Source: Allium sativum
Taxonomy: Eukaryota > Streptophyta > Magnoliopsida > Asparagales > Amaryllidaceae
Assembly: GCA_030737875.1 (NCBI GenBank)
Contig: CM060915.1
Coordinates: forward strand, 363,007,863-363,071,862
Direction: 5' to 3'
DNA length: 64,000 bases
Positions 48,332 through 59,700 of this stretch are shown one piece after another. The notes under the pieces are model-generated. The model worked only from the letters and a program-made list of their open reading frames with translations, made no database searches and was not told where the DNA came from. Position numbers and translations under genes: made by a program. How positions within the stretch are numbered: the stretch's first letter is position 1; every line of letters starts with the position of its first letter.

Positions 48332-48453
48332 CAAGTTATGGCTCCCCAAAGTTTCAGAAATTTTCAGAGTTCAAAACAGTTCGAATTCGAGTTCAAATTC
48401 GAATTTCAAAACCCAGACAGACTGGGCGGGAATTTTCCCGCCCAGCACCCCAG

Positions 48454-48527
48454 GTCGACTGGGGAGTCGACTGGGCAGTCGACACCCCCAGGACCAGGTC
48501 GACTGCGCAGTCGACTTGGGTGTCGAC
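48454..48527 (+). promoter_or_regulatory. Phased GTCGAC palindrome array in U3 of G
   Basis: GTCGAC starts at 48454, 48466, 48478, 48498, 48510 and 48522: spacing 12, 12, 20, 12, 12. It lies about 135 bp upstream of the TATA box. Confidence 0.65.
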
Positions 48528-48660
48528 CTGGTCCCCGAACCTGGTTTGGGCCTGGTTGCTCCTGCTTGACCCTGTTGGCTTGTTTGAGGGCCTGTGATGA
48601 TTTTTGGCGGTTCAGATCGATTCTAGGGTTTATCCTATGGCCTAAACTAGTTGTTGCAAC

Positions 48661-48669
48661 TATAAAAAC
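48661..48669 (+). promoter_or_regulatory. TATA box of element G
   Basis: TATAAAAAC, followed by CCTAAGACCTAG as in I (50457), and 229 bp upstream of the splice donor. Confidence 0.65.
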
Positions 48670-49562
48670 ACCCTAAGACCTAGGCTAATCCACAACAAAT
48701 CTTTCTAACACCATTATGCTGCTAAGTCTCCTCTTGAACCATGGCCGCCGCCTCCAACTTGAAGCTTAAACATTCAAACTAGATCCAAATCGAAGGCCAA
48801 CGTTTCTACAACAATTCAAGGGAATAGATCAACATCTCAACAACGATCCTACGACAATTTCTGTTCTTAGTTCTCAAAAACCACGATCTGTAAGCCCCAG
48901 TTACTCTTAGATCTAAACTCTAAACTTAATATGGACATGTGTAAATTAAAGTTGAACATAAACATGATAACAACTTGAGACCTACTCTTGTATATCTTTG
49001 ATCTATGACTATTCCTTTTTGATCTATTATTTTAGATCTACTCTTGTTCACCCTAGATCTATTCACCTTGAACCTAGTACCATTCATATTGAACCTTGAT
49101 TTGTGGAATACTGATAAGAACTTGATTTAGGGGCCTGTTCATGTCATAACCTAAACCCTATCATTATTTTAACATGTCTGTGATGTTGTGATGTTGAAAC
49201 TATTGCTAGTCACAAGTTTAGGATTATCATCTTATGTCATTTATTGCTATGTTTATCACCCTATTTCATATGCCAGTGATGTTATGATCATATCTCAAGT
49301 TACACCATGCTTGCCTTGAAATCACCTTTGCCACTTTATACCCATCCTTGTTATGTTATTCCCTAGTTACATCTATTGCCTTGATTCGAATTCACGAGCG
49401 CTGGGGATGCGATTTGGGTAGTTTAGGAAAACCTGAATTTAGTATGAACTTGAAAACATGAATATCGTTATAACTTGAGCTTGGATAGGAACAAGAACTT
49501 GACATGAAATTATACTTGAAAATATGAATTTGGGACATGACACTTAGATAACTTGAACGTGG

Positions 49563-49764
49563 CCAACTCGAGGTTGGGTTGAGTTTGCAGTATAAATCTG
49601 CCCGGAACCGCTCGGCGAATCCAGTAACTGCAAACAATAGGACCCAATGTGAGTAGTTGGTCATATCGCACTCGAAACCCGAGGTTAGACTAGGTTATAG
49701 TGTAAAACTTCCCGGACCCGCCCGGCACATCCAGTAACCATAACCAAGTCTAATGTTAGAGGTT
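49563..49764 (+). ncRNA. Twin structured modules in G's LTR
   Basis: Module 49563-49660: CCAACT/AGTTGG, TTGGGT/ACCCAA, GTTTGCAGT/ACTGCAAAC. Module 49676-49764: AACC/GGTT, TTAGACT/AGTCTAA, GGTTAT/ATAACC. The loops keep CCCGG-CC-C-CGGC--ATCCAGTA. Confidence 0.55.
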
Positions 49765-49799
49765 AGGGGTGCATTAAGTAAATTAATGCCACTGGATAG

Positions 49800-50001
49800 G
49801 GTTAAGTCATGGACCACTTGAATATACTTAACCAATTTGACACGTTGATTTGATAGGGTTAAGTCATGAACCGCTTGAACACACTTAACCAACCTGACAC
49901 ATGATTCGTAGGACTAAGTCTTGAACGAGAACGACACACTTAGTCAATTTGACATGACACGTAGATGGGGTTAAGTCTCGATTTTAAATGACAACTTAAC
50001 C
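49800..50001 (+). ncRNA. Four tandem GGTTAAGT-type hairpins in G's LTR
   Basis: Left arms start at 49800, 49857, 49912 and 49969, a period of 55-57 bp. Arms are GGTTAAGT/ACTTAACC in three and GACTAAGT/ACTTAGTC in the third, two base pairs changed on both sides. Confidence 0.55.
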
Positions 50002-50266
50002 TGCTGAACGAAACCCTAGTTACGCGGTCCTTTTCAGCAGTAACCCACTAGATGTATTGTAACAACCCGAATTTTTATAACACGTTAATACAAGAATCAA
50101 GGCAGAATTAAATTTTAAAATAAGAATCAAGGGAAATGGGTTGCGCTATTGCGTTCGTCTCGAAATTTTACATGAAATAGAGTCTGAGTTTTCGAAAATC
50201 GGAGTCCGTATGACCAAGTTATGGCCTGTACAAGTTTCAGCAGACTTTCAGGCAGACTGACCCCAG

Positions 50267-50348
50267 GTCGATTGTAGTGTCGACTGCACAGTCGACTTCC
50301 CCCCCCCAGGTAGACTGTAGTGTCGACCTCCCCCATGTACAGGTCGAC
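50267..50348 (+). promoter_or_regulatory. Phased GTCGAC array in U3 of I
   Basis: Sites at 50267 (GTCGAT), 50279, 50291, 50310 (GTAGAC), 50322 and 50343. The 3' LTR has 56965 (GTCGAT), 56977, 56989, 57012, 57024 and 57045; there the fourth site is intact and a poly-C run widens one gap. Confidence 0.6.
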
Positions 50349-50456
50349 CTGGTCGGTATGGTGTGGCTCAGAACCCATTTTTGAGCCCCGGGATGAGTTT
50401 TGATGGTCCGGATCAGTTTTAGGGTTAATCCGATGGCTGAAATGAGTTGCTACACC

Positions 50457-50465
50457 TATAAAAAC
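50457..50465 (+). promoter_or_regulatory. TATA box of element I
   Basis: TATAAAAAC with the same downstream CCTAAGACCTAG as in G; second copy at 57159-57167. Confidence 0.65.
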
Positions 50466-51673
50466 AACCTAAGACCTAGCCTAACTCACACAAATCATTC
50501 TTACACCGTTATGCTGCTGAAATCCCTCTTGGTCATGGCCGCTGTCTCTAATCTTCTTCTTAAGCTTTCATACGCAATCCAATGCAAAGATGAAGACTTC
50601 TACAACAATTCAAGGAGATGAATCAACAACTCTACAACATTTCTACATCGATTTCAGTTCTTAATTCGCTAGCCATGCTATGTAAGTTCTAGTTACTTTT
50701 TAGATTAAAATACTTAATTTTAATATGGCTATGGAATAAAGTGTAATTTGATATAAGCATGTTCATCAATTCATATCTATTCCTGTTTACCTTTGAACCT
50801 TGGGTTTTGAGACTTGTTCACCTCCATTCTTATGTCTAGTTCATGCTCTATTCAATCGTTTTAAATCAGTTTCTTGGATTCATGTTGATATTATTATCAA
50901 GATCTAATCTTTATGCCTATCATGATGATTTATGCTGTTTTCTCTCTGATCTTGTTTTATTGCAAAATTCTACCTTTCCCCTATTTATTTTCTTTTGATG
51001 AACCTAGATCAATTTCGGATCTAGGCCTAAACCACGATTTTGCGTACGATTGAATACGGGGAAAATTATGGGAATATTACCTATTTGGATATATGCGATT
51101 GGTGGAATTGATGGCATAACATGAAAATTGGATATATGGGTATTATTGCCATTAATATGAAATTTGATAATTGGGGTATCGCCATTAAAATGGTAATTGC
51201 AAGAATTGGGATTGGCATATGTAATTTGGCTAGAACTTGATAGGTGTAAATTGGCATAACTTTGGCATACATATAAAATGGCATGAACTGAACATATGTA
51301 AATTTGGTATGAATTAGGCATATGTAAAACGGACATGTAATCTAGAACTTGGGCATATGTTAGTTATGTGAGATTTGTAGTTGAAGCACATATGATAATT
51401 TATGTCTTGAAAAGGGGCTAATATGAACACGCCTAAGTGGGTTTTTGGTAGTTGGCATGTAATAGCCTTAAAGGAGGGATAAATATAAATTGAGATAAGT
51501 TGCCTTTAATGGCATAAGATAAATTGTGGTAAAATTGGTATGATTTTGCTTACCATTAATTGATGAACATAATTGAGTCAATTATGGACATCGTTAAATT
51601 AGGAATTAATTAATAATTTGAATAGGGAAATTATTAAGACTGGGGTAAATGATTATAAGTGATAATCAATGCT

Positions 51674-51895
51674 TAGGACACGAGGTTGGACTCATTTGTG
51701 ACGTAAAACTTCCCGGACCCGCCCGACAAATCCAGTAGTCACAAATGGTAGCCCAATGTGAGAGGTCCTAGGCCCAAATTAAAAGCGTAACAGTTGTAAA
51801 GACACGAGGTTAGACTCTTTTATGGTGTAAGACTGCCCGGACCCGCCCGACAAATCCAACTGCCATAAATGTCAGTCTAATGTGAGAGGTCTTTA
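51674..51895 (+). ncRNA. Twin structured modules in I's 5' LTR
   Basis: Module 51674-51770: TAGGAC/GTCCTA, TTGG/CCAA, CATTTGTGAC/GTCACAAATG. Module 51797-51895: TAAAGAC/GTCTTTA, TTAGACT/AGTCTAA, TTTATGG/CCATAAA. The loops share CCCGGACCCGCCCG. Copies in the 3' LTR: 58372-58468 and 58495-58593. Confidence 0.6.
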
Positions 51896-52056
51896 TAGGG
51901 TTATGACCTTAATGAATAAAGAAATACTTAACCAGATAAACATGTGGTGGGACATGGGGGTTAAGTGGGTGACATGTGGGTGACATATGGGTGACATATG
52001 GAAATACGAATAGTAATACTTAACCAACATAACATGGTAATTAGACCCTTGGATAG

Positions 52057-52275
52057 GGTTAAGTAAACTAAGAACACTTAACCAATATGGTATGAATGGG
52101 TGGGTTAAGTAATATGATTAGGCTAATGACACTTAACCAATATGGTATGAATGGGTGGGTTAAGTAATATGATTAGGCTAATGACACTTAACCAATATGG
52201 TATGAATGGGTGGGTTAAGTAATATGACCAGGCTAATGACACTTAACTGTTATGACATGAATGGTTGAGTTAAGT
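52057..52275 (+). repeat. 55-bp tandem repeat with GGTTAAGT/ACTTAACC hairpins
   Basis: Units start at 52075, 52130 and 52185, with a partial fourth at 52240. Each repeat boundary forms an 8-bp stem (for example 52103-52110 with 52131-52138). The 3' LTR copy starts at 58773. Confidence 0.85.
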
Positions 52276-53980
52276 AAATCTTAATTAATGCCTAAGTGGG
52301 AATGATAACTTATGGAATAAAGTAAGTTAGGCGGAACAATAGATAAGATGAGATAACTTATGTAATAAGGAAAGATGTGCTTCATTGTAGATTAAGCAAT
52401 ATGTAAAGACAAGAATGAATTTACAATTGAAGGCGACATAAGTTATATTATAAAAAGGAACAAAACATTGGTTAGGTTGGATAATCCTCTGAGTATCAAT
52501 CTGATGTTGATTCCGGTCTTCGGGGTTGGTATTTAGGGAATTATTCTCTCTCTCCAGTGTGTTTGTAAGTTAAGGGGTACTTGGTTGTAAAAGAATGAAT
52601 AAGAACATGTTATTGTACCATAACGGGGGTTAATTTATGAATCATAGGAATAACATGTTGTGGGCTTATTATTGGACTTAATATAGTGCAAGTTAAGAAT
52701 TGAATTAATAAGCAAAGTTGAAGGTTGGTTTGAATGGAAATAACCAAGTTAAATGATAAGACTGGTGAGGTAGCACAAGCGCATAATTAATGGATAGACA
52801 TAGGGTCTAATGGCAGATAAAGCCAAGGCGCTTGGTTAAACCCAGACGTTGGGTATAATATGAATGACATGTAAAATATAACCTATAAGAACTTAACCAA
52901 GATAAAGCATGTATTAAGACATGAGGATGATGTAGGGGTTAAGTGGGGGATATGGGTAACATGTAAGACATAACTGGTGTATACTTAACCAAAATTTGAG
53001 CATGTAAGTGGACATGAATAAGAAGGGGTTAAGTAAGAATTACTAGAGGGGACCAAGCATAGGTGGGAAGCTTGTGTCGAGGAAAGGGGACCCTTTTCAG
53101 ACCAGTAGCCCATTACGTATCTTTGTGAGCTCGACCTATGTCGAGGACGGGACACGCATAATGGGTTTGATTGTAAGAGGTCAAAACGGGTTAGCGGTGG
53201 CAACACAAGTCCAACGGGTTTCATATGCGTGTGTGGACCCGGGCTGGTAGGTAAGACGTTGTTGCATCGTGTAGGTATAAGCTGTGCATCTCTGTTGTAT
53301 CGGGTTGCCACTTTGGGGAGTGATACACCCCACTGTGGGGCCAACACGGGTATCTACGAGTTAGGGAGCCCATCGAATGGGGAAGGTAGTGGGTACGACT
53401 AGTGGAGATAGGAGCAGGCGGCACCTATGACAGCAGCTAGGAGTACAGCTACCATATTATGAATAATTAGAATGGGGAGGGTTGTGGGTACCACTAGTGG
53501 AGATAGGAGCAGGCGGCACCATTGACAGCAGCTAGGGGTACACGAAACTACCATTATTATTATCACTTATGTTCAGTAGGCAGGATCACCTTATTATATA
53601 ACACGGGCTACTAGTTTGGACACTAGTAGGGGGTAAGGATACCTGTTACAGGGGACACTAGTTGGAGTACTAGTAGGAATACGAAACATTCCATGTAAGA
53701 CACTTGTAAAGATGCTAGTTAGGTGGTGCAGAGCAAGTAGATCTCATAGAAATATTTTAATGGCGAAGCAGAGGAATCTTGTTATGTTTGATAGGAATCT
53801 TACGAAATTATACTTAGTTTATCTTGAATGGGAACCTTGCGATATTACTTGACAAAAATCACATCATGTTAACCTTAGTTATCTTGCCTGTTGCTTATCT
53901 TGTCATCATGCTTATGTTTACTTTCAGTTTACTCATGCCATATTATCCTTAACTATTTTTATGCTGAAAGTCACTAGGAC

Positions 53981-54041
53981 TCAGTCTTTATGACTGACCT
54001 ATTTTGTTTCGCCTCTTTTTCTTCCGTTCCCCCCCCCCCCC
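53981..54041 (+). promoter_or_regulatory. CAGTC hairpin and poly-C tract
   Basis: TCAGTC/GACTGA (53981-53997) around TTTAT, then a C run at 54029-54041 ending in CAAGGTTCGCAGGG. Counterparts: 21343-21402 (C), 27250-27306 (D, minus strand), 60683 (I 3' LTR), 61673-61726 (G). Confidence 0.6.
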
Positions 54042-54358
54042 AAGGTTCGCAGGGTGGGAATACAGCTTAGTTCGGATCTTATCAAACTCCAAGGCTCTTT
54101 CATGCAAGGCTTGGATTTTTCTTGGCTATGGCTTGCTTTGCTTTATTGGGGAATACTACAGTTTGTTTTTATGCTTCTTTGTTTTTGAGCAAGACAGATA
54201 TTTTAACTATGTAATTGGGTATTGGAAGTTGATGGGCTTTTATGGTAAACAATCATATTTAATAAATGATTTTAAGTACTTCCACTTTACTTTCCGCTGT
54301 TTTATATATGTCTGTCTTGTAATATTTCTGTTCCAGTACCCATAATGCTCCATTGAAG

Positions 54359-54388
54359 TTAAGGCATTCCCTTTGTGAGTGACCTTAA
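54359..54388 (+). ncRNA. LTR-terminal hairpin of I (5' LTR)
   Basis: TTAAGG (54359-54364) pairs with CCTTAA (54383-54388); the inner CATTC/GAGTG can also pair with one G-T. Copy at 61058-61087. Confidence 0.55.
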
Positions 54389-54408
54389 TGGATGTGGGGT
54401 GTTACATT

Positions 54409-54420
54409 TGGTATCAGAGC
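54409..54420 (+). promoter_or_regulatory. Primer-binding site of I
   Basis: TGGTATCAGAGC two bases after the LTR end. Confidence 0.92.
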
Positions 54421-54839
54421 AGAAGGTTACCAGACTGGGAAAAAGTTTTCAAAAACCTTCTGAACTAGTTTTCAAAACATTTACAAAGAAGCAAATTTTC
54501 AAGAAAACTTTGTTTTGATTAAAAGGCATATTCCCCAAAGCCATATGCACTATCTTTTGATTCCCTCTTGAAATCTCTCCTCTCCCTTTTCACCATAGTT
54601 TCGTAGGCATCCGACATATGTCGGAGGGAAAAGAAGTGCCCAACCTCCATCTGTAGCCGCAGTAGTTCCATCTGCGTCTAATCTTATTTCAAGTTGTGTA
54701 GAGTTGCCGTGCGTTGGAGGTAGCTTCGAAGGACTTGTCAACAAACTATACAAGGACAGTAAGAACAAGAGACTAGTTGTTATAGATTAATCCACGAAGG
54801 AGGAAAAAGGTGAAAGGAAAGAGGCCAAAGTGAAAGAAT

Positions 54840-55620
54840 AGTAGAACCCATGACAAGAGAGAGTATCTTTAGTATGGTAAGGAGGGAGTGTAGTATTATA
54901 GGACAAGGACAAGGGCAAAGGACAGGATCGTCAGGAGGGCAATTGTATGCTCTCACTACTAGCGTACCTAAGGGAGGTGGTAACGTTACAGTTAAAGGTT
55001 TAGATTTTCTTTTCTATCATCCCGCTAGAACTTTGTTTTTGTACATCGCATCCTTTTAATTCTGCTTCGATAGTTGAGTCTCTGCACCTTAGTACTAGCG
55101 TAGTAGAGGATCCCATTTTTGTCTCAAATCCTGTTGGGGAATCGGCTCATTTATTCATGACTTGTTAGGATTTGAGAATGTCTATGCTAAGTGTTGAGTT
55201 TAGAAGGAATGCTCATGTTTTTGTGAGCTATGGGTTGATTCTAGGGATGAAGTGGTTATCCAATAAGGGTGCCATTCTCGGTTTCGAAAGGAGGGTAGTT
55301 AGACTTTTGACTTGCCTCGGTAATACCCTCGAAGTCGCGTGTAACCTTTAGGGTTCTATTAGGATTAGTTACCTAGAATCTCTTGATACATTAGTTGATC
55401 CCCTCGAGTAGTGTTCACCACTAAGGCGGATGGGTCATTTCGCTTATGCATGTGATGTAGAAAATCGCCTTAGTAAGTACATTTAGCAACATGGTTGACA
55501 TTTGTTTATTTTCAAGAGATAATTCATCTATGTGGAATACCTTCTAGTAAGTGAACGAGATCCAAGATTCACTAGTGAATTTTGGAGAGCTTGTGTGAAA
55601 CCATGAGTACGCAGTTATGT
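54840..55620 (+). pseudogene. Relics of pol in element I
   Basis: Separated fragments in gypsy order but with large deletions, stops and frame changes: a protease-type stretch (GNVTVKG and FYHPARTLF, later LILGMKWLSNKGAILGF), an RT piece VFTTKADGSFRLCM (compare [16 protein letters not shown] in A), and an integrase piece SERDPRFTSEFWRA. No catalytic centre is complete. The Gag region present in D and G is missing. So I descends from a full element and is not of original gag-only design. Confidence 0.7.
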
Positions 55621-56091
55621 TTAAGCCGAGTATACTAGGAGGAGGATAAGTGAAAGTGGAACGAGAGGCAATAGTGAAATGAGTTCCAACTCATATGTTG
55701 GAAACAAGAACTAAGAAGCTATGAAATTGTGGAGTTAAAGACGGTCAAAGCACAATGGAGTTAAGCTCAAGGAAATGCGACTTAGAAGATTAAAGACTAG
55801 ATTCGCGCATCACATCTCTTTTTAAGAGTATATTCTTGATTCCTTTTTCCTGTAGAGCTTACTTGCATGCTATCTTTTGTGTATATCCTCTCGGTCCTAT
55901 TCTCAATCCAATTTCTGTTGCAAACCCCATAGGGAGTATGACTCATCTGTTAGTTTTACATGTTGGGGCTTGAGGGTGTCCGTTGGGTTGATTAAACCTT
56001 TTGGGTTTTATAGGATATGGGTTGGTTTTAGGAAGGGATTTCTTGTGACCTAAAAGGAGTCCATCATGCTTAGTTTCCTAGAATCACATAT

Positions 56092-56175
56092 ATATTGGTT
56101 GGGTTGAGAATTTCTTTGGGTGTCAGTCTGATGTTGATTTCGGTCTTCGGGGCTGGTGCTTAGGGAATTCTTCTC
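56092..56175 (+). repeat. Conserved ~80-bp block, interior copy of I
   Basis: Carries GATGTTGATTTCGGTCTTCG then GGGCTGGTGCTTAGGG; aligned in sense with 52466-52548 of the same element's LTR and with blocks in D and B. Confidence 0.65.
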
Positions 56176-56720
56176 CTAATCAGTATATATGTGACGTAGA
56201 TTTCCAGCTTTGATGGGCGCAGAATTTTTACTTGCTTCTATCATTCGACTATATCTTTAGGTAGGAACAATTGGGTGTAAACATGTGTTTGAGACATGTT
56301 ATGATTGATGGTTGCAAGTGGTTGCTAGTGGTTGCTCGTGGATGCATTTACACACACATTAGGCACTAGATCGGCTCAGTCACCTTTCATATTGCATATG
56401 CATGGGTGTTTACACTTGTTTATGGATGAAATTGAATGTGTTATTATACGGATGTTGCATACGGATGGATGTTTGTGCACACATATAATGTTTATGTGAC
56501 TAGGAATATTTGCATACATGTTGGACTCATGGCACTAAACATATTTTGCATCTAAAAGATCAATCAGGCCTGATCATTTGCATTAGACAAGGAACATATA
56601 CACACACTTCTTGCATATGTTCATACAGCATTAGAAATTTCTTAAGGACAATGAATGCCTGTGATTGATGATTGAGTAGATGGATGATTGGATGGTAGGA
56701 CACATTCTTCTTAACTTGAA

Positions 56721-56755
56721 GATTTCGAGGATGAAATCCTTTAAGGAGGGGAGAA
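56721..56755 (+). promoter_or_regulatory. Pre-PPT hairpin and polypurine tract of I
   Basis: GATTTC/GAAATC (56721-56738) then TTTAAGGAGGGGAGAA up to the 3' LTR at 56756. Confidence 0.8.
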
Positions 56756-59700
56756 TGTAACAACCCGAATTTTTATAACATGTTAATACAAGAATCAAGG
56801 CAGAATTAAATTTTAAAATAAGAATCAAGGGAAATGGGTTGCGCCATTGCGTTCGTCTCGAAATTTTACATGAAATAGAGTCCGAGTTTTCGAAAATCGG
56901 AGTCCGTATGACCAAGTTATGGCCTGTACAAGTTTCAGCAGACTTTCAGGCAGACTGACCCCAGGTCGATTGTAGTGTCGACTGCATAGTCGACTCCCCC
57001 CCCCCCCCCAGGTCGACTGTAGTGTCGACCTCACCCCTGTACAGGTCGACCTGGTTGGCCTGGTGTCGCTCAGAACCCATTTTTGAGGCCCGGGATGAGT
57101 TTTGATGGTCCGGATCAGTTTTAGGGTTAATCCGATAGCTGAAATGAGTTGCTACACCTATAAAAACAACCTAAGACCTAGCCTAACTCACACAAATCAT
57201 TCTTACACCGTTATGCTGCTGAAATCCTTCTTGGTCATGGCCGCCGTCTCTAATCTTCTTCTTAAGGTTTCATACACAATCCAATGCAAAGATGAAGACT
57301 TCTACAACAATTCAAGGAGATGAATCAACAACTCTACAACATTTCTACATCGATTTCAGTTCTTAATTCGCTAGCCATGCTATGTAAGTTCTAGTTATTT
57401 TTTAGATTAAAATATTTAATTTTAATATGGCTATGGAATAAAGTGTAATTGGATATAAGCATGTTCATCAATTCAGATCTATTCCTGTTTACCTTTGAAC
57501 CTTGGGTTTTGAGACTTGTTCACCTCCATTCTTATGTCTAGTTCATGCTCTATTCAGTTGTTGTAAATCAGTTTCTTGGATTCATGTTGATATTATTATC
57601 AAGATCTAATCTTTCTGCCTATCATGATGATTTATGCTGTTTTCTCTCTGATCTTGTTTTATTGCAAAATTCTACCTTTCCCCTATTTATTTTCTTTTGA
57701 TGAACCTAGATCAATTTCGGATCTAGGCCTAAACAACGATTTTGCGTACGATTGAATACGGGGAAAAGTATGGGAATATTACCTATTTGGATATATATGC
57801 GATTGGTGGAATTGATGGCATAACATGAAAATTGGATATATGGGTATTATTGCCATTAATATGAAATTTGATAATTGGGGTATCGCCATTAAAATGGTAA
57901 TTGTAAGAATTGGCATATGTAATTTGGCTAGAACTTGATAGGTGTAAATTGGCATAACTTTGGCATACATATAAAATGGCATGAACTGAACATATGTAAA
58001 TTTGGTATGAATTAGGCATACGTAAAACGGACATGTAATCTAGAACTTGGGCATATGTTAATTATGTGAGATTTGTGGTTGAAACACATATGATAATTTA
58101 TGTCTTGAAAAGGGGCTAATATGAACACGCCTAAGTGGGTTTTTGGTAGTTGGCATGTAATAGCCTTAAAGGAGGGATAAATATAAATTGAGATAAGTTG
58201 CCTTTAATGGCATAAGATAAATTGTGGTAAAATTGGTATGATTTTGCATACCATTAATTGATGAACATAATTGAGTCAATTATGGACATCGTTAAATTAG
58301 GAATTAGTTAATAATTTGAATAGGGAAATTATTAAGACTGGGGTAAATGATTATAGGTGATAATCAATGCTTAGGACACGAGGTTGGACTCATTTGTGAC
58401 GTAAAACTGCCCGGACCCGCCCGGCAAATCCAGTAGTCACAAATGGTAGCCCAATGTGAGAGGTCCTAGGCCCAAATTAAAAGCGTAACAGTTGTAAAGA
58501 CACGAGGTTAGACTCTTTTATGGTGTAAGACTGCCCGGACCCGCCCGGCAAATCCAGCTGCCATAAATGTCAGTCTAATGTGAGAGGTCTTTATAGGGTT
58601 ACGGCCTTAATGAATTAAGAAATACTTAACCAGATAAACATGTGGTGGGACATAGGGGTTAAGTGGGTGACATGTGGGTGACATATGGGTGACATATGGA
58701 AATACAAATAGTAATACTTAACCAACATAACATGGTAATTAGACCCGTGGATAGGGTTAAGTAAACTAAGAACACTTAACCAATATGGTATGAATGGGTG
58801 GGTTAAGTAATATAATTAGGCTAATGACACTTAACCAATATGGTATGAATGGGTGGGTTAAGTAATTTGATTAGGCTAATGACACTTAACCAATATGGTA
58901 TGAATGGGTGGGTTAAGTAATATGACCAGGCTAATGACACTTAACTGTTATGACATGAATGGTTGAGTTAAGTAAATCTTAATTAATGCCTAAGTGGGAA
59001 TGATAACTTATGGAATAAAGTAAGTTAGGCGGAACAATAGATAAGATGAGATAACTTATGTAATAAGGAAAGATATGCTTCATTGTAGATTAAGCAATAT
59101 GTAAAGACAAGAATGAATTTACAATTGAAGGCGGCATAAGTTATATTATAAAAAGGAACAAAACATTGGTTAGGTTGGATAATCCTCTGAGTATAAATCT
59201 GATGTTGATTCCGGTCTTTGGGGTTGGTATTTAAGGAATTATTCTCTCTCTCCAGTGTGTTTGTAAGTTAAGGGGTACTTGGTTGTAAAAGATTGAATAA
59301 GAACATGTTATTGTACCATAACGGGGGTTAATGTATGAATCATAGGAATAACATGTTGTGGGCTTATTAATGGACTTAATATAGTGCAAGTTAAGAATTG
59401 AATTATTAAGCAAAGTTGAAGGTTGGTATGAATGGAAATAACCAAGTTAAATGATAAGACTGATGAGGTAGCACAAGCGCATAATTAATGGATAGACATA
59501 GGGTCTAATAGCAGATAAAGCCAAGGCGCTTGGTTAAACCCAGACGTTGGGGATAATATGAATGACATGTAAAATATAACCTATAAGCACTTAACCAAGA
59601 TAAAGCATGTATTAAGACATGAGGATGATGTAGGGGTTAAGTGGGGTATATGGGTAACATGTAAGACATAACTGGTGTATATTTAACCAAAATTTGAGCA

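Larger units (their letters stand above)
48337..50057 (+). repeat. 5' LTR of element G, piece 2
   Basis: Continues piece 1 after the H insertion. Contains the GTCGAC array, TATAAAAAC (48661), a short leader with small ATG frames, a splice donor ATCT|GTAAGC at 48889/48890, twin modules and four tandem hairpins. Its last five bases TGTAT are the left duplication of I. Confidence 0.9.
50058..54406 (+). repeat. 5' LTR of element I (4349 bp)
   Basis: Starts TGTAACAACCCG and ends GGTGTTACA. In order: GTCGAC array (50267-50348), TATAAAAAC (50457-50465), leader with a 36-codon frame (50511-50621), splice donor CTAT|GTAAGT at 50681/50682, twin modules (51674-51895), tandem hairpins, the 80-bp block (52466-52548), CAGTC hairpin, poly-C tract and terminal hairpin. 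Confidence 0.95.

Noticed and set aside
50511..50621. 36-codon leader frame with signal-peptide-like start
   Set aside because: The frame is not kept in G, where an extra base shifts it; treated as leader sequence, not a gene.
56119..56150. UUCG tetraloop hairpin in the shared 80-bp block
   Set aside because: CTTCGG is present but flanking bases do not pair beyond two positions.
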